Positions 1 through 10,389 of a stretch of 64,000 nucleotides of DNA are shown in pieces. Under the pieces are notes generated by a model. That model worked only from the letters and a program-made list of their open reading frames with translations. It ran no database searches and was not told where the DNA came from. How positions within the stretch are numbered: the first letter of the stretch is position 1; each line of letters opens with the position of its first letter. The DNA comes from Dermacentor variabilis. Lineage: Eukaryota; Arthropoda; Arachnida; Ixodida; Ixodidae. The position numbers and the translations under genes are program-made. The DNA is taken from NCBI RefSeq assembly GCF_050947875.1, contig NC_134576.1, positions 53,196,255-53,260,254 on the forward strand. Direction: 5' to 3'.

Positions 1-606
1 TCTACATCAAACTATCGACCCATGTCTTAGACATGTGTATCTTGCGAAATACTTGACAACGTCGTCAACACCAGTCTGGTGAATCATCCTAACGATAGCG
101 CTCTTTTGCCCACTGCAACGTGGTTTCAGATCAACATCTTCCTGCGGCGCTGAACCAGCAGAATTTTACAACTACATTGCCGAATCGATTAACTTTTGTA
201 GCTCGATGTTTTTATGAGCGCCTTGTGCAAGCATGTTTTTATGCTTGCACAAGGCGCTCAATTCGTGCTGCCATAAACTACAAATGCAAAAGCTTTTCTT
301 TCTTAAAATAACACCACTTTCGGCCTGCCTTCATGCTTATCTACATGACAAACGACAAGGTGTCGTCCTTGCACGTGAATTGTCTTCATATGTTCAATTC
401 TAGTCTGGCGTTTCACAGGGATCCGTTTCGAAAGCACGAAATTTCCTTGTGTATATCAAAGAAATCGCTGAGTGCATCTTCAGTAACATTAAAATAAACA
501 CTGATGTCTGCTGCATATATTGTGAAGGTCATGGTGACAATAATTTCTGCTGTTCGGAAGAACACATTTTCTCTGTAATAACGTGGTGCTGTAGGTGGAA
601 CGTGCA
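1..606. other. No gene recognised
   Basis: I see no coding region here that I can assign. All six-frame open stretches are short and look like chance. The only structure is the perfect hairpin at 215-260, listed separately. Confidence 0.6.
215..260. repeat. Perfect 20-bp inverted repeat (hairpin)
   Basis: The arms tgagcgccttgtgcaagcat (215-234) and its exact reverse complement (241-260) are separated by a 6-nt loop. The arms are perfect, so the palindrome is either recent or maintained. It does not share sequence with the three foldback elements elsewhere in the window. Confidence 0.9.
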
Positions 607-815
607 TCTTGATAATGCCAAAAGCGTGGCAGTTTGGGCGAGTTGGTATGTCATAACTGTTCAAGGCTAGTAGCGCAGCTCTGGACGAGCAAAAGACTAT
701 CGCGCTCACATAGCGCTAACCCTGTTTTCCGCTCCCTTTGATTACCCCTACCTCTTTCCTTTTTTGCTCGTCCAGAGCTGCGCTACTAGCCTTAAACAGT
801 CTTGATAATGCCAAA
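607..815 (+). mobile_element. Foldback element, copy 1, with 16-bp target-site duplication
   Basis: The 16-bp direct repeat tcttgataatgccaaa lies at 607-622 and 800-815. It encloses a 177-bp element (623-799) made of two inverted arms of about 35 bp (roughly 659-694 and 762-797) around a 67-nt centre. One end carries an unpaired GGGCGAGTTGGTATG motif that recurs in copies 2 (3732-3929) and 3 (50005-50183). No coding capacity. The TSD length suggests target-primed insertion rather than a cut-and-paste transposase, but that is inference. Confidence 0.85.
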
Positions 816-2125
816 TTCACGAAATAATAGTGATCGTTTGTTAAGGAATGTCTTCTGTAGCGCAGTCCTTTACCTATGGGGTTGTAAAAATATTTAGTCA
901 TTCGTCAAAGAAAAAATTAGTCTTGCAAACCTCACGTTGAACTCAACACCATGACGCAAGCCAGGTCCTAAACTTCAGCGTAACTTCACATGGAGTGCCC
1001 ATAAAATAAAAGAAACACTTACGAGAAAGGTGCGTCCGAATTGTAGTTCGTGCACAGTGCATGGAATCCTTCTGCGATCCAGTATGTTGACATCTTAGAT
1101 TGGGTTCAGAAGACGACAGCTCGGTGGCATGACGTGCAAATATGATTTCCGAAGAAGCTCATCAGATATAGCGATATCGCTCGCTCGACTGGCCTTCGCT
1201 CTTTGAAGGACGGCAAATCGTAAGTCTGTCGTTGTTATACAATATCCTAAACAACCAAACGAGCAATAGTAAAGGCAACGATTTCAGAAAGCCCATCTAT
1301 GTTTGCTCACGAGCGGACCACGATGGTCCAGGCTGGTTGCAGCCCTGATGATAGCGATTAACCAAGAGTCTCTTGGCATTTCTTGCCCCTGGCGCAGTGA
1401 GCTGTTCAGTTCCGCGATGACGGTGGGTTGGTCGGGGCTCTGGGCATAGCGAATAAGCAAGAGTTTCATGGCATTTTTTTCTGCCCTGTCGTAGCGAAAT
1501 CCACCTCATTCAGGAGAGGTATATGTGCCAGAAAGTAAACAAACATATTATCAGTGATATGAGGAGGAAATTTTCATCTGCCAATCTTATCATTTTGAAA
1601 ACTCATGATATCGAAGAATATAAATATGACCCGAGGGCGTAAAGGTGTGAAGAAATACAGCAAGAAATTTCCGCTGCAGCCCTATTTGGGAAGAAAACAT
1701 ACATAGCGGCTCTCTTACGTTCAGTTGGGGCCCCACTTGGCCGCGCTCCTGCGCCATGCTCTGGGTGATCGAGGCACACGCTAGCGGGAATAAGAATTCT
1801 GTTCTTTTCTTTCTATATTCTGTATGGTTGTCTACCCTTCGGCCTAGCCCACGACCCATCCCACACGCCTCGTTTCGATCACTATAGCATTGCTACCCGG
1901 ACGCAATCCGAACGCACAACTCCATGCCATCTACACTGCATCCATGGTATCGTCAGGTACGCTAGGGGATGTGGTCGCCACCAGCACAGGTATTATGCCC
2001 GCAGTGACGAACGAAACAGATGCGGGCTTACTGTTGTCATTAAACAGCATAACGCCTGACTTTTAAGGCTAAATTTCAGAACCCGATAATAGTTCTTTCT
2101 AGTGCTCTTTCCATTTTTACCACCC
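816..2125. other. No gene recognised; weak internal duplication
   Basis: No recognisable gene. At 1351-1388 and 1447-1488 there are two related stretches (both begin tagcgaNtaaNcaagag and end in tgccc), a diverged duplication with about 97-bp spacing. Antisense open frames over it are short and match no family I know. Confidence 0.5.
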
Positions 2126-2262
2126 TGAAGAAGAAGATCGGCAGGCTTAAAAGCCCCGTTGCCAATCCGTGGCTCGTACCCAGTTCGCCCTCTGGCGGCG
2201 CCATACCTGTTGGTGCTGCGTTTGTCGCTGCTGCTCTACGAGCCGAATAAACTCTCTTTACA
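2126..2262 (+). repeat. G1 5' LTR
   Basis: Begins TGAAGAAGAAGATCGG and ends CTCTCTTTACA, with a polyadenylation-type AATAAA just before the end. It aligns along nearly its full length with 6104-6246. It is followed by attggtggagctgctggg, the position expected for a primer-binding site; I could not assign a tRNA. The left edge is set by TG and by the 3' copy and may be off by a few bases. Confidence 0.75.
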
Positions 2263-2469
2263 ATTGGTGGAGCTGCTGGGTACAATAGGAAATCTGTAAC
2301 TTCGCAGTCGGACACTGCGGGCCATCCTTCCGTCGAGACCTTCTCCGCGCCGCGGCTCCCTTTCCCCCATGCACCATCGGCGGAGCCCTCTGCACCAGGA
2401 AAACTCAAAATCGCAGTTCAGGAGGCGAGAACTGCGGTGTCAGCGAAATGTATGAAACCTCACACCTCC

Positions 2470-3047
2470 CCAAAAAAACGTTATTGAAGTCGCAATAGAA
2501 GGAACATTGACGCTAGCACTTGCAGACACCGGCGCTGCACTTTCAGCGATAGATTCGCGTTTGCCGCAACATAACAAAAGTGACGACGCCGCTTTCTATA
2601 CAGTCCCTTTTGGCTGCCAACGTGCAGCGCGTTGAGGAGGTCATTTATTTCATACAATTCATCGTGTTGCCATCATGTTCACACGACGCTATATTAGGTA
2701 TATTAGGTTGGGAATTTCTCTGCACACATCACGCGATCACCGACTGCGCTCGCGCGGAAACCGAGCTGTTTCACCTTTCGGCCGATATTCTCACTGACGA
2801 CAAGGTCCCTTGTCGCAACATCACCGTGTCAGAAGACACTGTTGTACCTGCTTGGTCTTCCGCTCTTGTCAGTATATCTTGTCACTCTGTAGATGACGGC
2901 TCAGTACTCTTCGCTCCGTCTGACCTTTTAGTTCACCGCCGTTCACTACCGCTGTCGTTCGCCGTCCCCAAGTTCCAAACTGGCGCCTCTCTCGTGTGCA
3001 TGTCAAACCCACCGGGCAAACTAATTAATTACTTTACACTGCCGTGA
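2470..3047 (+). pseudogene. G1 aspartic protease and linker, frameshifted
   Basis: A retropepsin-like domain is visible from the motif ALADTGAALSAIDS (about 2515-2555), where DTG is the catalytic triplet of retroviral-type aspartic proteases. A frameshift near 2575 (apparent 2-nt loss after SRL) moves the rest into the frame that stays open from 2580 to 3047. That part contains LPSCSHDAILG and GWEFLCTHH, the flap-distal ILG and Asp-rich end of gypsy proteases, then the linker toward RT. Its role would have been to process Gag-Pol. The copy cannot be translated as one protein. Confidence 0.75.
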
Positions 3048-3359
3048 AAGCATTGGCAGAACAGAGCCACTGGCTTGATCTTCAATATTTGATACGGTGG
3101 GCAACTCCACTTGCCGTTCTCGAGGCATCGCCTCCTCAGTCACAGCCGCGTTCTTTTACGCCACCTATTGCCAGTAACCTTACGACAACGCAGCGCGACG
3201 AAATTCTTCAATTGTTCTAAGGCTTCTCTTCCTCTTTTGACTACCGAGCAACATCACTCGGCCTCACGACTGTTTCACAAGCTATCAACACTGGGAGCAA
3301 AGCACCCATTCGGCAGCGTCCCTACCGAGTATCGGCGGCTGAACGACGCGTTATCAAGG

Positions 3360-4020
3360 ACCAGGTGAACGATATGCTGAAACGTGGTGTAATCTAGCCT
3401 TCTAGCAGTCCTTGGGCATCACCAGTCGTCTTAGTTAAAAAAAAGGCGGCACCACATGATTTTTCGTTGACTATCGAAGGCTTAAGAAGATTACCTGAAA
3501 GGATGTATCCCCGTTGCCACGTATCGACGATGCACTTCACTGTCTCCAAGGAGCGGACTGTTTTCCTCCTTAAATCTCCGCTCTAGCTACTGACAGGTGC
3601 CCATTGGCTGACGCTGACTGTTCTAAAAGCGCGTTTGTAACATCAAACGGCTTGTATCAATTGACTCTAATGCTGTTAGGTCAGTGCAACACAACCGGCA
3701 TCTTTGAACGCATGGTGGACGGCATCCTGGGTGGCCTGAAGTGATCAAGGCAGAAAGCTGGGCTAGTTGGTGTGTCATCATTATTCAAAAGAGTAGCGCA
3801 AAGTAGCAGGGACAAAGACAGAGAAGACGACAGGACGAGCGCTAATTAGCGCTTAGCGCTCGTCCTGTCGTCTTCTCTGTCTTTGTCCCTGCTACTTTGC
3901 GCTACATTTATGAATAATGGCCTGAAGTGGCATACTTGTCTCTGCTGCCTTTATAACGTAGCCGTCTTTTCCACAGGTTTTCCGTTCAGTCTTCGCCGTT
4001 TATATTAGGTTTTCGGCTGC
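3360..4020 (+). pseudogene. G1 reverse transcriptase, interrupted and catalytically dead
   Basis: RT blocks are readable in pieces: VNDMLKRGVI then stop, SSSPWASPVVLVKKK, PLPRIDDALHCLQGA, then FERMVDGILGGLKWHTCLC. The catalytic box expected as YLDD reads CLYN at 3946-3957, so both metal-binding aspartates are lost. A foldback element (3744-3917 plus one TSD copy) splits the gene between ILGGLK and WHTCLC. Removing the insertion and one TSD copy restores a continuous alignment to the family. Several other stops confirm a relic. Confidence 0.8.
3732..3929 (+). mobile_element. Foldback element, copy 2, with 12-bp target-site duplication
   Basis: The direct repeat tggcctgaagtg lies at 3732-3743 and 3918-3929. 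Between them, long inverted arms (about 3777-3840 and 3852-3917) share cattattc..gtagcgcaaagtagcaggg, then a tagcgc centre. The unpaired end carries GGGCTAGTTGGTGTG, the family hallmark seen in copies 1 and 3. It interrupts the G1 RT, so it is younger than the G1 insertion. No coding capacity. Confidence 0.9.
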
Positions 4021-4334
4021 CTCCAGAATGCTGCTTTACGGCTTAGTTTATAAAAGTGCCTATTGGCAGCTCGAAAACAGGCTAGATCAGGCCACATTTT
4101 CTCTAAAGAAGGCATTCTTCCTGTTCCTGCTAAATTTCGCGCCTTATCCGAATTGCCAAAGCCCATTAACTTGAAAGCACAACGCAGCTTCATTGGCATA
4201 CGCTTCTATTTTAGACATTTCGTTCGAAATTTCGCTACTGTGATCGCACCACTAAACTAACTTCTCCAAGGTGACAATCAACTTTCTACTTGGTCGGAAC
4301 CTCTGATAATTCCTTTACGACTCTTCGTCCCCTA

Positions 4335-5040
4335 CCCATGTCTCCGCCAGTCTTGCGCCATTTTGATCCAAGCGCACCTACAGAACTTCGCACTGACGCC
4401 AGTGGTGTCGGCTGTCGTGCCGTGTTTGCACAACGTAAGAACTTCAATGCCGAATGCGCGGTGGTTTATGCCCGTCGTGCGGTCACGAAACCTGAGGCCA
4501 ATTACTCAGTAATAGAAAAAAAGTGCACCTAGCTAGCATTTGGGCTCTTCAGAAATTTCACCCATATCTCTACGGTCACCCCTTCGTCGTGGTGACGGAT
4601 CATCATGCTCTTGTCTGGTTGCATAACCTCAAAGACCGGTCGAGCCGCCTCGGTCGGTGGGCCCTCCCAATCCAGGAATATGATATCCGTGTCGTGTATC
4701 ACTCTGGATGCAGACACTCCGACTCCGATCCCCTCTTGCACCTCTCGCTTACTCCAGACGCCAGTAATTCTATCAACAGATATCATATCTCACCACTTCA
4801 TATCCTCAACATGGCCTCTGAGGAACAGAATAACCCTTGGATCGTTAAGATATTCGATATTTTGCCAAATCATCCCGCAGCTTCGGCATCTCGAGCGTTG
4901 CGCCGAGAGGTGCAGCATTTCACCATCCACAACGGATTTTTATATCACCGCAACTACCAATGTGACGGCCGCAGATGGCTCTTAGTAGTGTCCCGCCACC
5001 TTCCAAAAGATTTATGCTCCTCTTTTCTCTTTGACCAGTA
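4335..5040 (+). pseudogene. G1 RNase H and integrase N-terminal linker
   Basis: The RNase H domain is recognisable from HFDPSAPTELRTDASGVG (about 4360-4420), where DAS carries the first catalytic Asp, through PEANYSVIEKKC, a frame break at 4531, then VVTDHHALVWLHNLKDRSS and GRWALPIQEYDI. The second frame runs open to 5041 and includes the NGFLYHRNY segment that precedes the integrase zinc domain in this family. In a live element it degrades the RNA strand during reverse transcription. Here it is split in two frames. Confidence 0.8.
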
Positions 5041-6071
5041 GTGTGGTCACGGCGGTGTGTCAAGGACATACACAGGGCTTCGCCTAAGATATTATTGGCG
5101 AGGAATGTACAACCTCATCCACAAATCCGTACGCTCCTGGATAGCTCGCCAACGACTCAAATGTGTGCCGCACCTCTCCGCCGCACCTCCTCAGCCACTT
5201 CCTTGTCCAGCTCTGCGCCATTTTTGAACGTGTGGGCTATTTGACTATTTGACCCTGTGGGCATCGATTCATACGGGCCTCTTCCATCTACTGGCGCTGG
5301 CTTATCGATGGATTGTTGTCGCCGTAGATCATTTGACACGATATGCTGAAACCGCCAGCTTTCCTGCCACATCAGAAAAAGACATCGCGTCGTTCATTCT
5401 AAACAACTTCGTTCTCCGCCATGGCGCACCTCGTGAGCTGCTGCGCGATCAGTGTCACGTATTACTCTCGAACGTCCTGCAAGTCACTCCTATCTGAACG
5501 CCAAATTATTCACCCCACTACTACTGCTTATCATCCACATACCAATGGCATAACAAAACGATTGAGCGTCTGACCACTCCAACTGGGATCTTGTACGTCC
5601 ATTCGTCCCATACACGTATAACACTGCCCCTCAAGCCACTACCGAATTCTCACCATTCTTTTTGCTTTACGGCCGCCATCGCTCCAGCACCGCCGATACG
5701 GTTCTTCTGTAGCAGCCGGGCCCTGCTGAATTCTCACCTATTTCTACGGTCGCTCAGTACACCCAGAAATGCCAATCAGCCCGTTCGTTGATGTCTGCTA
5801 CACAGTGCCGTAAAAATGAGCATCATCACCTCCGTCCGCCCCCTCACGCCTTCCCCATCGACTCACTAGTGTGGCTTTGGGTCGCACGCTCCTCGCCTTT
5901 CGTGCAAGCTCCTCCCGAAGTACCACGGGCCCTACCGCGTGGTTGCACAATCATCACCAGTTAATTACCTGGTCGATCAGGTATCGCCATCTCCCGATCT
6001 GCGTCGTCAGGGGCGAAAGACTGCACATCGACCGGCTGAAGCCATATTACAATCCGCTCACCTATTCCTAG
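5041..6071 (+). pseudogene. G1 integrase, heavily degraded
   Basis: Scattered integrase blocks occur in changing frames: the HGGVSRT and RYYWRGMY zinc-domain region near 5050-5110, WIVVAVDHLTRYAETASFPA near 5309-5370 with the first catalytic Asp, LRHGAPRELLRD near 5410-5450, and YHPHTNGITKRL near 5528-5565, where the catalytic Glu of NGLTER is replaced. The C-terminal DRLKPYY-like end lies just before 6071. Stops and frameshifts throughout make it non-functional. Confidence 0.75.
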
Positions 6072-6103
6072 GTCTCAGGATGACTACTCTTGAATTCCGG
6101 GGG

Positions 6104-6246
6104 TGACAGTGGCGAAGACGATCGGCAGGCTGAAAAGTCCCGTTGCCATCGCGTGGCTCGTACCCAGTTCGCTCTCTGGCTGCGCCCTACCTGCTGGCAC
6201 TGCGTTTGTCGCTGCTGCTCTGCGAACCGAATAAACCCCCTTTACA
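6104..6246 (+). repeat. G1 3' LTR
   Basis: Begins TGACAGTGGCGAAGACG after a G-rich tract (ccggggg) that fits a polypurine tract, contains CGAATAAAC, and ends CCCCCTTTACA. It pairs with the LTR at 2126-2262. Confidence 0.8.
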
Positions 6247-7110
6247 CTACGTGTATCGTAAACAGCAGTGGCGATAAGGGGCACCGCTGTCTCAGTACCT
6301 TGTTGATATCAGTTTTCTCCTCGCTCCTCATCCCTTGCGATTTCACACGAATGTTATTTTCTACGCAAATCTCGCAAAAGCTGCACAAAATCATTGCGTA
6401 AGCATTCCCCTTCCAAATATCCCAGAAAATGTTGCGGTCTACGTTGTCATACGCTCCTGTAATATCTAAAAAAAGCCACATATAACGGTCTCCTTTCTAC
6501 TCTGGATATTTCAGTACGCTGAGTAAGGACAAATAAGTTACCGTCTAGACGCCTACAGACTATGAGGCTATTCAGAAGTTCTCTCAATATGCCATTATGC
6601 TCTGTCCATGCTTGCGGTTCTAACTTAATCACCTGCGCTGCTAATCTGTATACTAGCGATGTGATGGCCAACTCTCTGTATTGGTGAATTAGGTCTTCCT
6701 CTGTTAGTGAAGTTTTTCTATTGCTTTCGAGATAGCTTCCTTATGTTTTGGTTCTAGTTAATTTTTCCGCCTAACAGGAAGCTCGTCTAGCACTACGGCG
6801 GTGCACTTAAAATTTTTCTCATTGGCCTTCTAGATGAAATTTGTCTGCATTACCTCTTTTTCCATCTCGTTCTCTTTCATGCTCTTATTTTCCTCAAATA
6901 CAACCACGTCATTGCGTTGGAAACATCCGGCTGTTATTTTTCGGATGTAATTGAATGCTGCGTCTCCTTCCACTGTGTTTCCACCTTCAGCTAGGATATT
7001 TTGTAATGTTCCACACTTCCTGCCTATTAAGTTTATGTGGCTCGAAAGTACGGGAATTCTTGCCGCGACGGGATGTGCGGAGGTCAGTTCCATCTTGTAG
7101 TGTTGCAAGA
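6247..7110 (-). mobile_element. LINE (non-LTR retrotransposon) RT fragment, antisense
   Basis: Reading the minus strand from 7108 down, one frame contains NYIRKITAGCFQRNDVVVF and a lysine/glutamate-rich stretch, then RT blocks: SLVYRLAAQVIKL and LNSLIVCRRLDGNLFVLTQ (6671-6447), VAFFRY, FLDITGAYDNVDR with the first catalytic Asp, and LRQRCPLSPLLF (6481-6242). The last motif corresponds to the conserved RQGCPLSPLLF block just before YADD, which is absent because the fragment ends at the G1 LTR. Several frame breaks. I do not assign a clade. Confidence 0.75.
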
Positions 7111-7379
7111 AACCCTACAGCGCGCGTGGGCAAGACAAGGAAGCGAGCGTCAGCTGGTGGTATGATAAGAAACGCAGTGGTACGTGGGGCAAGACTATTG
7201 CAGCAGCAGCAGCAGCGCCCGGAATGTCGGGGGAAGAGGGAAAGAAAGCGTCTCTTAAAATGAGGAAGGATCTCTCCCCAGTACAGCGGCAAGGCCGACC
7301 GCACAAACCTGGTGCCCATCCAGACAAACCGTGCGACCAATTTAAGGCGGTTGTGCTCCCACGCAATTCTCCTTCCGAG
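7111..7379. other. Unassigned spacer with short CAG repeat
   Basis: Contains (CAG)n at about 7201-7216. Open antisense frames continue from the LINE fragment and may be its 5' untranslated part, but I cannot confirm this. Confidence 0.4.
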
Positions 7380-7544
7380 AGCAGGCGCCTTCAGCGGCTA
7401 CGGCTGGTAGCATCACACGTTTGGTGCCAGCGCATACTGGTGTTGCAGTCCTTGCCGTTGGCAGGGAAGCTCAACAGCAAGTTACTGATGGCAGGCCATG
7501 ACGCCTGCACATCAACTAGCCGCCACAAAACTTCATCGACAAGC

Positions 7545-7830
7545 TCGCTGGGAGCCATTTCTTGATCGATACAGGTGCTCAAGTCAGTGTTATCCTCGCT
7601 ACACGTACTTACCGTCAGCGTTCTGCGATTCCCCCACCGCTTGAAGCACTGAATGACTCCAAAATCTGCACTTACAGACAACATGCCATCCCACCTAACA
7701 TCAGCATTAAGCGCACTTTTCGGTCCATGTTATAGTCGCTGATGTGCATCTTGGGAGCAGACTTTATGATTTCAGCCTCAGCGTCGACATACACTCGAGT
7801 CCTACGACACACGTGCCTGTTCAGGACCGG
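7545..7830 (+). pseudogene. G2 aspartic protease remnant
   Basis: SHFLIDTGAQVSVI (about 7551-7592) is a clear retropepsin active-site segment with DTG intact. Downstream blocks (IKRTFRSML, then a shifted frame with LGADF and VDI) correspond to the substrate flap and the ILGADFL end of this family. At least one stop and one frameshift fall within 250 bp. Confidence 0.7.
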
Positions 7831-8263
7831 TTGTGCCGATGACTTCTACTAACTGGGCATCCAAGCAGGTGCCTTCGATGACCTTTTCCACAATTCTCGT
7901 CAATTTCCTCGCCATCAGCCAGCCAAATAACCTGGAGCTCCCAGTTCGCCAAAATTTGGCGGATTGCACCGTCGCCACCGTGCACTTCCAGTTTTGGACT
8001 GACCACGCCAACTTTCCGTTGACTGATAGGCCATCACACTTACAGTTATACCACATGCTTCAATTAAACATAATTTGCTAATCCTCAAGCAACTAGTCCA
8101 CTGCTCTCCACGTGCCTCCGACGCACGACCCCGGCGTCTGGCGCTCGTGCGGTGGCTAACGCGCTCTCAACGTCTGCACTGTTACTTATCGCTATGTACT
8201 ACACGACTTCGCGGCCTCCCTTTCTGGCACGAACGTCTACAACAAAATACAAAATGGATTTGC

Positions 8264-9202
8264 TTAAAGGGCCCCTCACCAGATCTGGCCATGTTGAAAT
8301 GACAAGCGCAGAGCATACAAGGCGTGCCAACGATCCTGTTCGCAAAGAATTACATCACTACGCGCCGCGGAAAGGCCTGAAATTTCAATCCCAACGCCGT
8401 TTCCCTCTTCACTCGCGGCGAATCTGCCCGGAGCGGGACGGTGACGTAGTCGGGCACCTGAGCCTACGTAATCGTGTTTACGGTGTGATGTCGCTCGTGG
8501 TGATACGTGACTTCGAGAATTGTTCAAGACAACATCTGTTATCTGTGCAATTTGTTGCTTGAATTGATGAATTGAAGTTTAGAGAAATAATAAAACACAC
8601 AAAGGAATGTCTGCGTGTTTTATGTTTCACTTCGCACCGAAGCAAGAGAGATGTACTTTTGCTGCCTCTGCTTGTTCCCCACGGTCGTGCAGTCACGTGC
8701 GCAGGTACCGAAACTATGCCATTTTCTACCATGTGCTCTGCAATCCGCTTGTTCTGCCTCAGTATTCTTGTAAGACTGAATTAAACCGCTAGTCATGTTG
8801 CGCACAGCGCACAAAATCGTGCGCTGTGCGAACGAGACAACAGTTCGTGCGCGACGCAGTCGGCGGAAGTGTGTAGCTCCGAAAAAAAAAGCGACGAGCA
8901 AGAAAAAATGAAGGCCGGGTCTGTGACGTATGCGTCACACGATCCTCGAGGTCCGGTATTGGATAACGCAGGGAAGGAATTTCGCTTGCGTAGGCTAGAC
9001 AGCGCGAGTGGAGAGAGCGTCTTGCTTGGCAGTGGAGCCCGTCTGCTGAAATTATGGTTTCGCGGCACTGAAATATTTCTTTCTCGGCTATTAATGAGCC
9101 GATCTGAATAACATTTTGCTGCAAAACGCTCCTTAGAGGACAAGTAACAACATCCAGCGTATAACGAAAATTGGCTATGGAGCCTGGTGAAGGGCCCTTT
9201 AA
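8264..9202. mobile_element. Non-autonomous DNA element flanked by TTAA, TIR AGGGCCCYTCACCAG
   Basis: TTAA lies at 8264-8267 and 9199-9202. Just inside are 15-bp terminal inverted repeats: agggcccctcaccag (8268-8282) and ctggtgaagggccct (9184-9198), with one mismatch. The 931-bp body has no transposase-like frame. TTAA target duplications are typical of piggyBac-like elements, but these termini do not begin with the usual CCC, so superfamily is open. It sits inside G2 between the protease linker and the RT, so it inserted after G2. Confidence 0.8.
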
Positions 9203-10030
9203 GGCCAACCATCAAACCCCGGTATAGCTTACCGAAGCATACCGAAGACCGCCATTGTCATGGCGTTTGGCCTTTGAGTATATGCTCATACCATTAGAGC
9301 TCATATACGCCGCACAAACATTTTAACAATTTATCAGTGAGGAGTTGACTTCCTGTATGCCTGATTGACGACCTACTGGTTGTAAGCTTACTTCCTCAAC
9401 CGCATGCTTCCCGTTTGCGCTCTGTATTTTCATGGCTTCAGGGGCATGGTCTCGTCAATAACCTAGATAAATGCATTTTCCACACTCATCACATCACATT
9501 GCATGGCTGCCCTTTAAGGACCGGAGAGCTCCCGAGAATTGCGCGAAAAATACAGGCCCTGCAAGTGTTCCTGCGCCCAAAGTATATACGAAAGTTGCGC
9601 TAGTTTATTGGTCTTTTGAACTTCCGTCGTCGTCTGCGCAGATCCATTCTTCCCTGTACTAACCTTCCCAAGTATGTAGCATCTCCTACTACCTGACCGA
9701 AGCGAATTCCTGTTGCCGACGAGGCATTCACAGTTACCAGGAATGGTCTGGCTGACGCAGCACTTTTTCTACAACGTCTGATCGAAGCGCCGACGCGTCT
9801 AGTTATGGACGCGCCTTCGACTGCGGTGGGCGCTGTTCGCCAGCAGTACCGACGTGGATCCTTATGTGCACTCGGCTTTTTCTGGCAACTTCCGGAGACA
9901 CGCTGCAGCACATTCGACCGCGAGCGTCTTCTTGTTTATCTGGCCGTGCAGCCCTTCAGGCACGTCCTAGAGGGAATGATTTTTTACATCATAACGGACC
10001 TTAAACTCCTTAGAAATGATTTTAATGGGA
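9203..10030 (+). pseudogene. G2 reverse transcriptase and RNase H, frameshifted
   Basis: RT reads PKTAIVMAFGL (near 9240), then CLIDDLLVVSLLPQPH (near 9360-9410), which keeps both aspartates of the YIDD box although Tyr is lost, then SVFSWLQGHGLVNNLDKCIF and RKIQALQVFLRPK. RNase H follows with EAPTRLVMDAPSTAVGAVRQQ (9790-9850), where the expected catalytic VDAS reads MDAP, then CSTFDRERLLVYLAVQPF and ITDLKLL. Multiple frame changes show it is not translated as a unit. Confidence 0.8.
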
Positions 10031-10389
10031 ATAATACGACGAACACTACGAGATATTCTCAGCTTTATATCGGAGTATACGGTTTACTTGCATTACACAG
10101 AAGTCCCCTCCAAAATTGTCTCTGACGCTTTTAAGGTACCATCGCAGCATCGAGCCGTACGTTGGACTTCGAGAAGATCTGTCACAGTGTGCAGCGAAAT
10201 AGTTTGACAGCAAGTTGGCTGATCTACGCTCTACGTCTACGTCACTCGCGCTCTGTGAGATGCTTGTCTTGTTCTCGTCAATCGCCATCGTTTGCGATGC
10301 GTACACTGACTGCTCGTGCACATTCGCGCTCGTGCATCTTCGTTGACGAATCTTTGCGATGTTTCGCACCGGCAGCCACCCGGAAGTTC

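Larger units (their letters stand above)
2126..6246 (+). mobile_element. Ty3/gypsy retrotransposon G1, degenerate, with both LTRs
   Basis: The copy is bounded by two related short LTRs (2126-2262, 6104-6246). Order is LTR, a scrap of gag C-terminus (about 2330-2440), protease, RT, RNase H, integrase, LTR, which is the standard Ty3/gypsy order. Most of gag is missing: only about 200 bp separate the 5' LTR from the protease. The pol reading frame is broken many times by stops and frameshifts, and a foldback element sits inside the RT. The LTRs differ at about 15 of ~129 positions aligned by eye, so the insertion is old. No clean TSD was found at the LTR edges. Confidence 0.85.

Noticed and set aside
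2076..2408. Antisense 110-codon frame over the G1 5' LTR
   Set aside because: It is a shadow of LTR and gag sequence read on the opposite strand; a similar shadow occurs at the 3' LTR.
8789..9215. Two overlapping ~140-codon antisense frames
   Set aside because: They lie inside the TTAA element, overlap each other, and show no known motif. Probably chance in GC-rich DNA.
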